From Pirellulaceae bacterium (GTDB lineage: Bacteria; Planctomycetota; Planctomycetia; Pirellulales; Pirellulaceae): a stretch of 55,780 nucleotides of DNA. A program made the translations under genes and the position numbers. Of this stretch, positions 40,694 through 49,771 are shown piece by piece (position 1 is the first letter of the stretch; each line of letters begins with the position of its first letter). The stretch covers positions 1-55,780 of the forward strand of contig JAHDXO010000065.1 in the NCBI GenBank assembly GCA_023382975.1, given 5' to 3'. The notes below the pieces were generated by a model that did not search any database, was not told the origin of the DNA, and saw nothing but the letters and a program-made list of their open reading frames with translations.

Positions 40694-41953
40694 CTACTGG
40701 TCGGTGGGCTCGCGATGAACCGGTTCCATGATCTTGGTATTGCGCTCGATGGCCAAGATCACGGTCCGCTGTTCCAATCCATCGCCGCTGCCAGCGACGA
40801 CGGGAAGCACTTCGCGACGATCCGGCATCGCGCGGCGCACCGTGAACGTCCCGTCCGACCGCAACTTCACGGGCTGGCCCGCCAACGTCACGTAGGCATC
40901 GGGACGAGTCTGGCCGTACACGATCAACTCGGCGTCGACATGGAACGCAAACTGCGGCTTGCGGAACGAAGCCGCATCCGCGCCTACTCCGAATTTCGTC
41001 ACCATCGGCGTTCCCATCGGACGGCGCAGTCGCTCTTCGAACAACTCCCTCAGATCGTCGCTGGACGGCTGCTCGCTGTACCCGCCGCTCAGCGAATAGA
41101 TACGCTCATAGTCCTTGGCGATGTCGTTCCAGTTCTGGTCCAACGCATCGCTGCTGCCAGGACTGGGGGTTGTGATCGAGTTGCTCCGAGCCAACGCCAC
41201 GAACCGACCGTTGTCGGCTTGGTAACCGATATCCACCCGATAGCTCTTCGGCGGATCAAGGACATCGATGTACCAGTTCGATACGCCGCCGTGGATCTCG
41301 ATCTCGCGCGCCACCCGCTCGGCCGTGCTGGTCGTCGTTCCGGTGTCGACCTCGATCAACCGCAACACGGGACGCGCCGTGTGCCAGTGCGCGCCCATCG
41401 CCGCCCGCACCCGTTCGACGCTTTGCCGCCGAATTTCCCATGATACCTGCAGCCAGTACGAATCCCGGACCAGCAGCACGATCCGGTCTCGGCGCGGCCC
41501 ACCATTGATCTTGTCGGGCATGCTCTTGCGAACGCTGCGGGCGCGTTCGTTGATGGACGAAAGATCCTTTAAGCGCTCCCGCTCGGCTTGAACTTGCTGG
41601 ATCCGCTCGACCACCTGCGGAGTCCTGCGCTGTTCGTGCTTGCCGTTCTTCCCGTTCGTCTCCGCCCCAGCGTCCGTCCCGCGAGGCGCGGAAGAGGACT
41701 TGCTGCGAATGGATGCTTCGCCGGATTCCTGGGTCGATCGGCGACGACTCGCCGTGGCCGTACCATTTTGTGCACCGTTCTTCGAGCCGTTCTTCGAAGC
41801 GCGTTTGCTGGAGGCTCGGGCTCGCGATTTGCGAGTCAACGCCCGCACCAACTCGTCCTTCCGCATCGAATGCCAGCCGGTGATGCCCTGAGTCTTGGCC
41901 ATCTGAGCCAAGTCTTGCCGAGTCTGTTCATTTAGTTTGGCAGCGGTGATCAA
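40694..41953 (-). CDS. Rho_N/DUF4912 domain protein
   Basis: Encodes 419 residues. Residues 1-45 (LNEQTRQDLAQMAKTQGITG, MRKDELVRALTRK) are a Rho_N/SAP-like helical domain. A basic, Ala/Ser/Asn-rich linker follows to about 105. From there RERLKDLSSINER, RIVLLVRDSYWLQVSWEI and RPVLRLIEVDTG match DUF4912. The start is TTG at 41953, supported by GGAGG about 9 bp upstream and by the lack of a later ATG before the Rho_N domain. It is the likely first gene of the redox operon, with 4 bp to the next gene. Nucleic-acid binding is suggested by the Rho_N part; no role in redox is shown. Confidence 0.8.
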   Translation of the reverse strand: MITAAKLNEQTRQDLAQMAKTQGITGWHSMRKDELVRALTRKSRARASSKRASKNGSKNGAQNGTATASRRRSTQESGEASIRSKSSSAPRGTDAGAETNGKNGKHEQRRTPQVVERIQQVQAERERLKDLSSINERARSVRKSMPDKINGGPRRDRIVLLVRDSYWLQVSWEIRRQSVERVRAAMGAHWHTARPVLRLIEVDTGTTTSTAERVAREIEIHGGVSNWYIDVLDPPKSYRVDIGYQADNGRFVALARSNSITTPSPGSSDALDQNWNDIAKDYERIYSLSGGYSEQPSSDDLRELFEERLRRPMGTPMVTKFGVGADAASFRKPQFAFHVDAELIVYGQTRPDAYVTLAGQPVKLRSDGTFTVRRAMPDRREVLPVVAGSGDGLEQRTVILAIERNTKIMEPVHREPTDQ

Positions 41954-42172
41954 TGGACTATACCTCCGGTGGTGGGGCCACTTTCCGCGCCTTGCGGATC
42001 GCGGTGATGATCATGACGACTCCAACGCAAGTGCTGCCCCGAAAGGCAGACGATGCTTCGGCGACTCTTTCAGTTTACTCAAGAGACGCTTGGAAAGCAA
42101 ATAACCTGCCCCTCAAACAGGCTAGTTCCAGCAAGAAAGCCACAAGTCTTTTTCGGGCGTGTACTTGCATCG

Positions 42173-42667
42173 CTACGATGCGAACATCCGCACAAGCCAT
42201 TGGCCAATCAGGCCAAGAACGAGCCCGCAAACGAGAACTGCCGACAGTGTTGGATGCCGCCATTCTGGCCGTCCAAGCCGTGCTCGCCCGATTTGAATAG
42301 CCCGATAAGGAATCTGCACAGCCACCAAAAAGAACATGAGATAGACACCGGGGTTGTAGTCCCAGGCCTGCTGCCAGCGACCGCGCGTCAGCGAGATGAA
42401 ACCCCGAGTCATCCCGCATCCGGGGCATCCTATGCCGAAGAGCTTCCGATAGGCGCACGCTTCCGGCAGCGTGAGATTCAGCCCTGGAACCACGACTTGG
42501 TCCTGCGGCCCGATGCGGAGAAACAACGCGAGTCCAAGAACCACGACCGCCAGCAGCAAGTAGACTCCGTGGTAGCGGATGCGCTCCCGTACCAAGTCAC
42601 TGGTCGTCGGAGCCACAACCGCCGCGGCGACCGGAACCGGTTCAGGACCGGACACCGATGGGCTCAT
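42173..42667 (-). CDS. DUF2752 membrane protein
   Basis: Encodes 164 residues. The motif GCPGCGMTRGFISLTRG, with helices before and after, is diagnostic of DUF2752. Function of that family is not established. The ATG overlaps the TPR gene's stop (ATGA at 42664-42667), so the two are co-translated. A 219-bp non-coding stretch separates it from the DUF4912 gene. Confidence 0.85.
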   Translation of the reverse strand: MSPSVSGPEPVPVAAAVVAPTTSDLVRERIRYHGVYLLLAVVVLGLALFLRIGPQDQVVVPGLNLTLPEACAYRKLFGIGCPGCGMTRGFISLTRGRWQQAWDYNPGVYLMFFLVAVQIPYRAIQIGRARLGRPEWRHPTLSAVLVCGLVLGLIGQWLVRMFAS

Positions 42668-44556
42668 GAGCCGTCGCCGCCGGGCTGGCCGTCTTGCGTC
42701 TTCTCCGACGCTTCCCGGTGCGCCTTTTCGAACAACTCAAGTTGCCGACGGATCTGCCCGGAGAACGGTTCCAGTTCCACGGCTTGCGTCTGGACTTGGA
42801 CGGCTTTCTCGTAGTCGCCTTTGGCAAAGTAGCAGCGGCCCAGCGTATCCAGGTAGCCTGCCGTCTTGGGACGCAACTCGAGCGACCGCAGGCTGCAGCG
42901 CAGCGCTTCGTCGTAGTCGCCTTCGGTATTGCTGATCAGCCACGCCAGTTGGTTGTTCGCGCCTGCCAACTGACGGTTGTAGATCGACCGGATTTCCTCG
43001 TTGTCGGCCGAGGCCACGGCCTGCTCGCCGGCGCGGACTTGCTCGCGAAAGGTCTCCGCCGTCTCCTGGATCCGCTGCAGGGTCGTTTTCCTCCACGCAT
43101 CGTCCGCGTGCGAGGCGCGGTACATGGCGATCAGCAGATCGGCGTCGGTCGGATCCTGTTTCACGCCTTCTTCGAGACGTTCTCGCTGTTCTGCGAACTG
43201 CTCCCGGCTGCGCAGATGTTCGCCGTAGAAGTAGTTCATCCGCGAGCGGATGCTGCCCGGTTCGCGGCCGATCCGCCGCACCAGGTACTCGACGTTTTGG
43301 TCGTTGTTCATCGCGTCGACCGTCGGTTGCAGCGTCTCGGCCGCATCCAGATTTCGTCCCACGTCGTGCAGCATCTCGGACAGCAGAAAACGGGTTCGCA
43401 GGTCGTGCTGCGAGCCGGCGGGCCCCAACTCGATCACGTACCGATATTCGCGCTCGGCCCAGTCGAACAGACCGCGCTCCTGCAGCGAGTAGGCTGCCAG
43501 AATGTGGTCCTGGTGGTTGTCCTTGTTCAGCTTTAGGGCCTGCTCCGCCGTCTGTTCGGCGAGTTCCCGGCGGTCCTGTCTTCGCTGGGCCTCGGCCAAG
43601 CGGTAACGCAACAGAGGCGAATCGTTGAACCGCTCGGCGAACCGCTCGGCCACCGACTCGACCGTCGGCCAAGCTTCGCGCTGAATCAGCCAATCGACCG
43701 TTTCGAGCAGTTGTTCGCGCGAGCCGTCCAGCAGATTGATCGTCCGCTGAACAACGGCCAACGCCTGGTCCGCGCGTCCGAGCCGCTCCAGCAGATCGGC
43801 CTGCCACCGCAGTAGGTCGCGGACGATGTCGGCGGACGACTTCTCCGGCGTGTGGTGGAACACGGCTTCCTCGCGCCGCGTGATCGCTTCCCAGGCGTTC
43901 AGCAGGGCTTCGGGATCGTCTTGCAGATCGGCGTAGACCCGCAACCAATTCGCGGCGCCACGCTGACTGGGACCGATCTCGGTCAAGATCAGGTCGCTGA
44001 CTTGCCGCATGGCCGCGGAATCGTCCGAAGAGGGTTGCTGGACGACAAGCAGCGCGGCTCGTTTCGACAGCAGGTTGGAATCGTCGAAACGCACAATGCG
44101 GCACAGCGCGCCGATGCCCTGTCCGTCGCCGAGCGCCCCGAGTTGTTCCAGCAGATTCCGGCGTTCGCTGGCGGATTTGTTGCCGTAGCCGCGCAAGATT
44201 TCCTTGACCGGCAGCGGATCGTCCTCGCGCGCCCAGCGCAGATCCAAGCTGCGCAACAGATACCGCGACCGGATCGCGATCTCGATATCGTCGCTCTCCT
44301 GCGCATCGTGCAACGCATCGAAGGCGGCCAGTCCCAGTCGCTGCAGTTCGGCTTGCGCCCGTTCTCGTAACGCGAACTCCCGCGAGCCCAGATCGCCGAT
44401 CAACCGCTTGACGTCCGCCGCGTCCCGCTCGATGCCGCTGGCCGGCGTTCGATCCGCATCCGCCGCCGGGACGTTGCCCACGCAGCACGCAAGCAGAGCC
44501 ACCCAAACACTACCAGCGGACCAGCAAGTCCGTCTTGACCAGCAACAATTGTTCAT
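42664..44556 (-). CDS. Exported TPR-type repeat protein
   Basis: Encodes 630 residues from the ATG at 44556. An N-terminal hydrophobic segment (VWVALLACCVGNVPAADA) reads as a Sec signal with cleavage near AADA. The rest is mostly helical with TPR-like repeats (YDEALRCSLRSLELRPKTAGYLDTL; GDYEKAVQVQTQAVELEP at the end). The early part (SREFALRERAQAELQRLGL, AFDALHDAQESDDIEI) resembles the HEAT-like repeats often seen at the start of planctomycete proteins of this type. An ATG 18 bp upstream (44574) is equally possible. It is probably periplasmic and protein-binding. Confidence 0.7.
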   Translation of the reverse strand: MNNCCWSRRTCWSAGSVWVALLACCVGNVPAADADRTPASGIERDAADVKRLIGDLGSREFALRERAQAELQRLGLAAFDALHDAQESDDIEIAIRSRYLLRSLDLRWAREDDPLPVKEILRGYGNKSASERRNLLEQLGALGDGQGIGALCRIVRFDDSNLLSKRAALLVVQQPSSDDSAAMRQVSDLILTEIGPSQRGAANWLRVYADLQDDPEALLNAWEAITRREEAVFHHTPEKSSADIVRDLLRWQADLLERLGRADQALAVVQRTINLLDGSREQLLETVDWLIQREAWPTVESVAERFAERFNDSPLLRYRLAEAQRRQDRRELAEQTAEQALKLNKDNHQDHILAAYSLQERGLFDWAEREYRYVIELGPAGSQHDLRTRFLLSEMLHDVGRNLDAAETLQPTVDAMNNDQNVEYLVRRIGREPGSIRSRMNYFYGEHLRSREQFAEQRERLEEGVKQDPTDADLLIAMYRASHADDAWRKTTLQRIQETAETFREQVRAGEQAVASADNEEIRSIYNRQLAGANNQLAWLISNTEGDYDEALRCSLRSLELRPKTAGYLDTLGRCYFAKGDYEKAVQVQTQAVELEPFSGQIRRQLELFEKAHREASEKTQDGQPGGDGS

Positions 44557-44940
44557 CGCCCCATCCCAGGCCATCAGTAACCGAAACCACCTCCAGGATA
44601 CCCGAGAGGCATAGCGGAAGACAAGGGAAACAGCTTCGTCGCCGGAGTCGTGCGTCGTCGGAGGAGAACGCACCATGCCCGAGTTTTCGCGAATCCGCCC
44701 ACTTCGCGCGGATCCGAAGTTGCAGGCATTCGGCTGCCGAGGAAACCCAGATGTACACCAAGTTCCGGCTGACGTACCCCAGCCGCACCTGACCTCGCTG
44801 AAGGAAGGCATCCGGTACGGTCGCATCCGGAAAACTCACCTTCGGTCGGCGATTTCGCGGTCTTCGGAGCCCCTCGCCGAGCACGGTCGGTGTTCTCCTG
44901 CGGGTAGACTTGGTCGATCATGCGGCGATTCCACGGTCCG
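44557..44940. other. Gap with degenerate palindrome, no convincing gene
   Basis: About 380 bp without a supported gene. Frames open on the minus strand show no domain or typical N-terminus. Sequence at about 44682-44735 (GAGTTTTCGCGAATCCGCC and GCGGATCCGAAGTTGC) is weakly dyad-symmetric and recalls the GTAGCCGAATTCGTGAGAA repeat family in degenerate form. It probably holds the promoter of the TPR gene, but no clear -35/-10 is seen. Confidence 0.45.
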
Positions 44941-46332
44941 CTATCGTGTCGGCGGGCGGGCGGCGCCGGCCAGGGCTTTGGCGACGGCGTTGATGACGGC
45001 TTCGGACGTGAGGGTCGCGCTGCTGGTGGCGTCGACTCCTTTGACGCTCTGACGCTGGATGATCTTTTGCACGGTGTCGGTAAAGGCCGAGTAGAATTGC
45101 TTCTCTTCGTGGCGGGTGATCTGAATTGCTTGAATCCGTCCGCCCTGAACGGTGACAGCGACGTGAATCAAGCTGGCGTATCCCATGCTGTTGGCTTCGT
45201 AGACGCCGTCCGGAACGCGCGCCGGGTCGGCCCGTTCGAACAGCCGGATCGCTTCGAGACTGTCGCGGGCCCGCTGCTGCTCGCGTTCGATCCGCTTGGC
45301 GAGCTGGCCACTGGCCTGGGCGCCGATGACTTTCTGGTAGTAGTCCATGGCTTTGGCGTAGTCGCCGTTGGTCCGGCAGGCGTCGCCGGCGTACATGTAC
45401 GCGATCGCGGCGACGGACGCATTGCCGCGCGCGTACGCCTCGGCCAGTTGCAGCGCACGGGCCAATTCGCCCATGTCGGCCCAGACTTTGATCAACGAGA
45501 ACTGCGGCGCCGTCTTCTCGACCTGCATCAACAGTTGGCTGGCCATCGGTTTGCTGCCCAGCCGGTAGTAGCACTCCGCCAGCAGCGGAGCGCTGTTTCG
45601 AAAGCGGGTGTCCGGTTCGCCGACTCCGGCCTTCTGCCACCAGAACGCCGCCCGGGCATCGTCCTGAAGCAGGTTGTGATAGAAACGCCCCAGCGCATCC
45701 ATGATCCGTCGCAAGGTCTCCGGACGGTCCTTGTTGACTTCCAGCATGTGATGCAACAACTTGGTGCCTTCGCGCCACTTCGCGGGATTGGGATTGATGA
45801 TGTCCCAGATGTACTGTCCCATGTTCTTCTGATTGTTCCAGGCCTTGTCCGGGGGCGGTTCCGGCCACGCGAGGTCGAGCGTCCGAGGGTAGTTCAACGG
45901 CGTGGAATCGTACCAGTCCGGAGGCGTCGCGCCTTGCTGTTCGATCCGTTTGGCGATGTCTCCGCCGCCGGTTGGCTTGACTGCGGAAGTATTTCCGGAG
46001 GCCGGTTTCGGCCGCGAACCTGTCGGACTGGCGTCCGGCATTTCATTCAGCACGTAGCGTTTGTCGCCGAGCGTCACGGCGTGGATGCGATCGTAGGGAT
46101 AGACACGCGTGTACGTCCGACCTCCCATCTGGGTCGCAACCGTCACCTCTCGCGCTTCTTTGTCGATCTTAGTCACGCTGCCTTCGAGTTTCGCTCCGCT
46201 GAGCAACTCGACCAGATCGGCCTGGGCCGAGACCGTCCAACCCAACCAGCCGACGAGCGCGATCGTCAACACCATACGCCGCCGCGCGTGGCCCGAGCGA
46301 CCGGGATTCGCTTCCGCCGTCCGAAAAACCAT
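44941..46332 (-). CDS. Exported protein with TPR region and C-terminal FMN-binding domain
   Basis: Encodes 463 residues. An N-terminal signal (MVLTIALVGWLGWTVSAQA) is followed by a beta segment (LLSGAKLEGSVTKIDKE), then helical TPR-like repeats, and from about residue 380 an FMN-binding domain (GVYEANSMGYASLIHVAVTVQ, KGVDATSSATLTSEAVINAV). The flavinylation motif usually reads S-G-A-T-x-T/S; here it is S-S-A-T-L-T, with Ser in place of Gly. Covalent FMN would need an ApbE-type enzyme, which is not in the window. GGAGAGGTGATC precedes the ATG at 46332. It stands directly before the NapH-NapG fusion in transcription terms (the fusion is upstream), so the pair may form one electron-transfer unit. 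Confidence 0.8.
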   Translation of the reverse strand: MVFRTAEANPGRSGHARRRMVLTIALVGWLGWTVSAQADLVELLSGAKLEGSVTKIDKEAREVTVATQMGGRTYTRVYPYDRIHAVTLGDKRYVLNEMPDASPTGSRPKPASGNTSAVKPTGGGDIAKRIEQQGATPPDWYDSTPLNYPRTLDLAWPEPPPDKAWNNQKNMGQYIWDIINPNPAKWREGTKLLHHMLEVNKDRPETLRRIMDALGRFYHNLLQDDARAAFWWQKAGVGEPDTRFRNSAPLLAECYYRLGSKPMASQLLMQVEKTAPQFSLIKVWADMGELARALQLAEAYARGNASVAAIAYMYAGDACRTNGDYAKAMDYYQKVIGAQASGQLAKRIEREQQRARDSLEAIRLFERADPARVPDGVYEANSMGYASLIHVAVTVQGGRIQAIQITRHEEKQFYSAFTDTVQKIIQRQSVKGVDATSSATLTSEAVINAVAKALAGAARPPTR

Positions 46333-46346
46333 GATCACCTCTCCGC

Positions 46347-48416
46347 CTACTGCAAGAAATCCGGTAGATAGCGGTTCTCGGTTCCGCTCTCGTCCAACAG
46401 ACGCTGTCGCTGCGCGTCGCGTTCCTGCTGTTCGGCCTCGCGCAGCGATCGGTACGACCCGGCGAGCATCCGGTCTTCGCGGTCCGCGCCGGCCTGGACC
46501 ACGATCGCCGAGGCCGCAAGCAGGCCCTTCTGCTTGTGGTTGATCGTGTAACAGCGAGTCTGGCACAACCCGCAACCCACGCACTGATGCGCAACGACCA
46601 CCGGCGCCACGCGCCCTGTGCCCTCGACCGGCTGGCCGAACGGGTCCACTTCCGTGCCCACTCGGATGAACTCGATCGCATGGTATCCGGCGACGGCACA
46701 TTCGTCGACGCACAGTTGGCAATCGTCTCGTCCGGCATAGGGCAGACAAGTCTCCAGGTCGAGCACGGCCAGTCCCATTCGCGCGAACCGCTTTTCCTCC
46801 AGCGGCAGCGCCCGGATCGCGCCGGTCGGACAGACCTGGCCGCAATTCGAGCAACTGGGCTCGCACCCCGACCAGTCCGCCACCACCCGCGGCGTCCAGA
46901 GTCCTTCGAGCCCCTGTTGCCATCCCATCGGCTGCAGGACGTCGTTCGGACAGGCCTGGAAACACTCACCGCAACGAATGCACATCTGCAGAAACTGCTG
47001 TTCCGGAACGCTTCCTGGGGGGCGCACCGGCAACGCCCGCGCGGAATCGCCCAGACCGGCGCCGAACGTCCGGGTCAGCCCCGCCAAGCCGGCGCCCGCT
47101 GACAATCCGGCCGCCAGACCGGCCGCGGTCGATAGGAAGCCTCGCCGTCCGATCGGGGTCTCGCCAGTCGGCGGGTCATCGACGGCTTTCCAGTCCTGTC
47201 GATTCCAGCGGTCGACGAATGTGATCGCTTGGGTCGGGCACACGCCACCGCAGGTTTGGCAGAAGGTGCAGTCGGTGGTGCGAGTTGTGAAATCCGGCTT
47301 GATCGCATCGAACGGACAGACCTTGATGCACTTGTCGCAATGGATACACGATTCATGAACCTTGCGGCCGGTCATGCGGAACAAGTTGCCCAGCGAGAAA
47401 ACGGCCCCGGTGGGACACACGTACTTGCACCAGAAACGCGGCCTCAGAAAGCCGAGAGCCAATACCAGAACGAACAGGGCGAGTGAAAGCCAATGGCCGG
47501 ATTCGAGCGACGGGACCTGGTGCCAGCCGCGGAGTAGGCCGGTCTGCGAGGTGGTCACGGCGAACGCAAAGAACCGCGTTACCACGGGGATCGCCGAGAC
47601 GAATCCGGCCAACAACACACCAAATGCGGCAGCCACGAGAACGGCGGCCAGCACGAAGTATTTCAGATGGACCCACCAGCCATTGTCCGCCACGCGAAAC
47701 CGCGTGAACCGTCGGCCGACGAGCCAATCGAACAGATCGATCAGCGTGCCCAACGGACACAGGTAGCCGCAGAACCCGCGCGGAATAATCAAGCAGACGG
47801 CCAGGATGGCACCCGCCGCCGCGAGCGACCAGATCCACTGCCGCGCGGCCACTGCCGTCGAAAGACTGACCAGCGGATCGACGATCAGAAAGGACTCGGC
47901 GTCCAACCGCTCCCGGCCGCGCAGCGTGTCCGCGTAATGGGACGGCCAGTCGCCCGGCTTCGACTGGAACAGCGTCCAGGGACCGAAGCTATCGGCCAGT
48001 TGTTCGGCCTGCTCCGCGGACAGCGGTTCGGACGGCAGCAGTTGCAGGCGCCCCGCGTCGGCCTGGACCACGCGAAACGCGCCCAACTGGACGGGACTGG
48101 CCATGCTGTCGTCGACCAGATGGAGGACGGTCCCAACCGCGTTGGGAATCTCGAGTCCCTGTTCATGGACCAGCGTCACTGCGCCCTTGTCGACCGACAC
48201 CTCGACCGGCGCCCACCCCGGCCACTTCAAGGCAGGTTTCGCCGAGTATGGCCAACAGACATAGACGAACAGCCAGACGAAGGTCAGCAAGCAAAGCGTC
48301 TGCACGGCGCGCCGAAATGGCGAAGCGGCCCAAGTGGTTCCCAAGCGGCGGAGTATCCGCCGAATCGCACCGGGGCGTCGCTTTCGCAACGCGGGAAGAA
48401 ACCAGTTGAAACGCAT
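46347..48416 (-). CDS. NapH-NapG fusion with internal twin-arginine motif
   Basis: Encodes 689 residues. Residues 1-400 are NapH-like: membrane helices (near 37-54, 195-211, 252-275, 308-325), CGYLCPLG (216-223) and CKYVCPTG (330-337), ferredoxin motifs CIHCDKCIKVC (357-367) and CTFCQTCGGVC (383-393). Residues 420-445 carry an internal Tat-type signal (GRRGFLSTAAGLAAGLSAGA). Residues 479-622 are NapG-like with CIRCGECFQAC, CSNCGQVC, CQLCVDEC and CVGCGLCQTRC. A NapH and a NapG seem to have joined in one reading frame. Which face the second half lies on is not clear. The fusion implies the two clusters' partners must be joined in the folded protein. Confidence 0.85.
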   Translation of the reverse strand: MRFNWFLPALRKRRPGAIRRILRRLGTTWAASPFRRAVQTLCLLTFVWLFVYVCWPYSAKPALKWPGWAPVEVSVDKGAVTLVHEQGLEIPNAVGTVLHLVDDSMASPVQLGAFRVVQADAGRLQLLPSEPLSAEQAEQLADSFGPWTLFQSKPGDWPSHYADTLRGRERLDAESFLIVDPLVSLSTAVAARQWIWSLAAAGAILAVCLIIPRGFCGYLCPLGTLIDLFDWLVGRRFTRFRVADNGWWVHLKYFVLAAVLVAAAFGVLLAGFVSAIPVVTRFFAFAVTTSQTGLLRGWHQVPSLESGHWLSLALFVLVLALGFLRPRFWCKYVCPTGAVFSLGNLFRMTGRKVHESCIHCDKCIKVCPFDAIKPDFTTRTTDCTFCQTCGGVCPTQAITFVDRWNRQDWKAVDDPPTGETPIGRRGFLSTAAGLAAGLSAGAGLAGLTRTFGAGLGDSARALPVRPPGSVPEQQFLQMCIRCGECFQACPNDVLQPMGWQQGLEGLWTPRVVADWSGCEPSCSNCGQVCPTGAIRALPLEEKRFARMGLAVLDLETCLPYAGRDDCQLCVDECAVAGYHAIEFIRVGTEVDPFGQPVEGTGRVAPVVVAHQCVGCGLCQTRCYTINHKQKGLLAASAIVVQAGADREDRMLAGSYRSLREAEQQERDAQRQRLLDESGTENRYLPDFLQ

Positions 48417-48569
48417 GACCCGTTCACCACCGAGGCAGAGGATTGAACTTCAAGGGTACAGCCCGCCCGATTCTAAACCATCGGCCAGTCCGTCGAAAAG
48501 CAAACAGCCGTTTTGGCGGGGTTTAAGGCCCGCGCCGAGCTCCGTTGATGATTTGCCGCGGACCTTGAG

Positions 48570-49586
48570 CTATTGATACCGCTGGGCCATGCTGCGGATC
48601 GTTTCGGCCACGGCTTGGCGGCAGGATGCGGGCGAGAGGATTTCGGCTTCGTTTCCCAAGCTCAGCACGCGGGGAATGATCTCCAATTCGTGGGCGGCAC
48701 GGACCGTCAGGATGATCCCGCCGTCCGGCAAGCGTTCAACCGACTGGTTGGGATGCCACGGATCTTCCATCACCCAGGGGGCCGCACGGGAACTGATGTA
48801 GATGCGGAAGTCGCGCGCCGGGCCGGCCGCTGAGAAGATGCCCAGACTCTGGCCCAAATGCTGCTCCAGATCGAAGTCCTCCGGTCGCTTGAACCAGCGG
48901 TCCAGCGCCGTCGCTTTCACGAAACGGTCCAGTTTCCAGTGTCGGATGCGGTCCGCTTCGGTCTCCGCGATTTCCGCGGCCGCGGCGATGATGTACAGAC
49001 TGGATTGATAGAAGACCACCGCGTAAGGCTCGATCTCGCGGCGGCTGGCATCTTTGCCGATCGGCTGGTATTCGATCTCGGCGACGCGATGCTCCTGGAT
49101 ACAGCGGTGCAGCGTTTCGAGAATGCCGTGCTGCTGCCGATAGCTCTTGGCCGGCATGCCTCGGACAAACAAGGCCTGGCGATATTTCTCGTAGTGGCTC
49201 CAGACGGCTTCGGGCAACTGGTCGCGCAGCTTGCTCCAAAACGACTCGATGCCCACCCAGAACGGTGTGCCAGCCAGCGGGTACAGCAGATCGCGGCTTA
49301 AGGACAACGCGATCAACTCGGTCGCCGAGGCGGTGATTTTGTGCGTGCCTTTCACGCCGGGCCCGAACTTCCAGACGCGTCCCCGCTGTTCTTCATGCAC
49401 GTCCACGTCGATCCCGGCTGCCTGGAGTGCCTCCAGATCCCGCCTCACGGTGCGCTGGTGTAACGAGGTCAGTCCGAGGTCATCGACCAATTCGTGTCGG
49501 ATTTCGTCCAGCGTCCTCCCGAAGCGGTATCGCTCCAGGATCTGCAGAATCTTGTGTTGCCGTATGAGTTGTTCGTTCCGTGCCAT
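48570..49586 (-). CDS. WYL-domain transcriptional regulator
   Basis: Encodes 338 residues. The N-terminal 60 residues are a winged HTH of the DeoR type (TLDEIRHELVDDLGLTSLHQRTVRRDLEALQAAGI). The centre is a WYL-like ligand domain (EIEYQPIGKDASRREIEPYAVVFYQSSLYIIAA). The C-terminus fits the WCX extension. GGAGGAG lies 10 bp upstream of the ATG. It is separated by 153 bp from the NapHG fusion, so control of that unit is possible but not shown. WYL proteins often bind nucleotides or nucleic acid ligands. Confidence 0.88.
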   Translation of the reverse strand: MARNEQLIRQHKILQILERYRFGRTLDEIRHELVDDLGLTSLHQRTVRRDLEALQAAGIDVDVHEEQRGRVWKFGPGVKGTHKITASATELIALSLSRDLLYPLAGTPFWVGIESFWSKLRDQLPEAVWSHYEKYRQALFVRGMPAKSYRQQHGILETLHRCIQEHRVAEIEYQPIGKDASRREIEPYAVVFYQSSLYIIAAAAEIAETEADRIRHWKLDRFVKATALDRWFKRPEDFDLEQHLGQSLGIFSAAGPARDFRIYISSRAAPWVMEDPWHPNQSVERLPDGGIILTVRAAHELEIIPRVLSLGNEAEILSPASCRQAVAETIRSMAQRYQ

Positions 49587-49701
49587 CCTCTTCGCTCCTC
49601 CGTGGGTAAAGGCAGTGCATCATACTCGATGAACGTCCGCGTTGTTTTCGATCATCTGGGTCACCAATCGAAAATACCAACCACAATGGGTGAGGTGATA
49701 G

Positions 49702-49734
49702 TTGACAAGAGACGCCCAGGCCGGCAAATATACT
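49702..49734 (+). promoter_or_regulatory. Weak promoter candidate upstream of a small membrane protein
   Basis: TTGACA at 49702-49707 is a perfect -35, but the best -10 (TATACT, 49729-49734) is 21 bp away, longer than ideal. An AAATAT at 49726 would give 18 bp. It lies 38 bp upstream of the GTG of the 81-residue protein. A real but non-optimal promoter is possible. Confidence 0.35.
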
Positions 49735-49771
49735 CTAGATTACCCGTTTTTCCGGATGGGAGTAGTTATCG

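Noticed and set aside
44510..44921. Minus-strand frames in the gap before the TPR gene
   Set aside because: They have no recognisable domain, overlap a degenerate palindrome, and differ between frames without supporting ribosome-binding sites.
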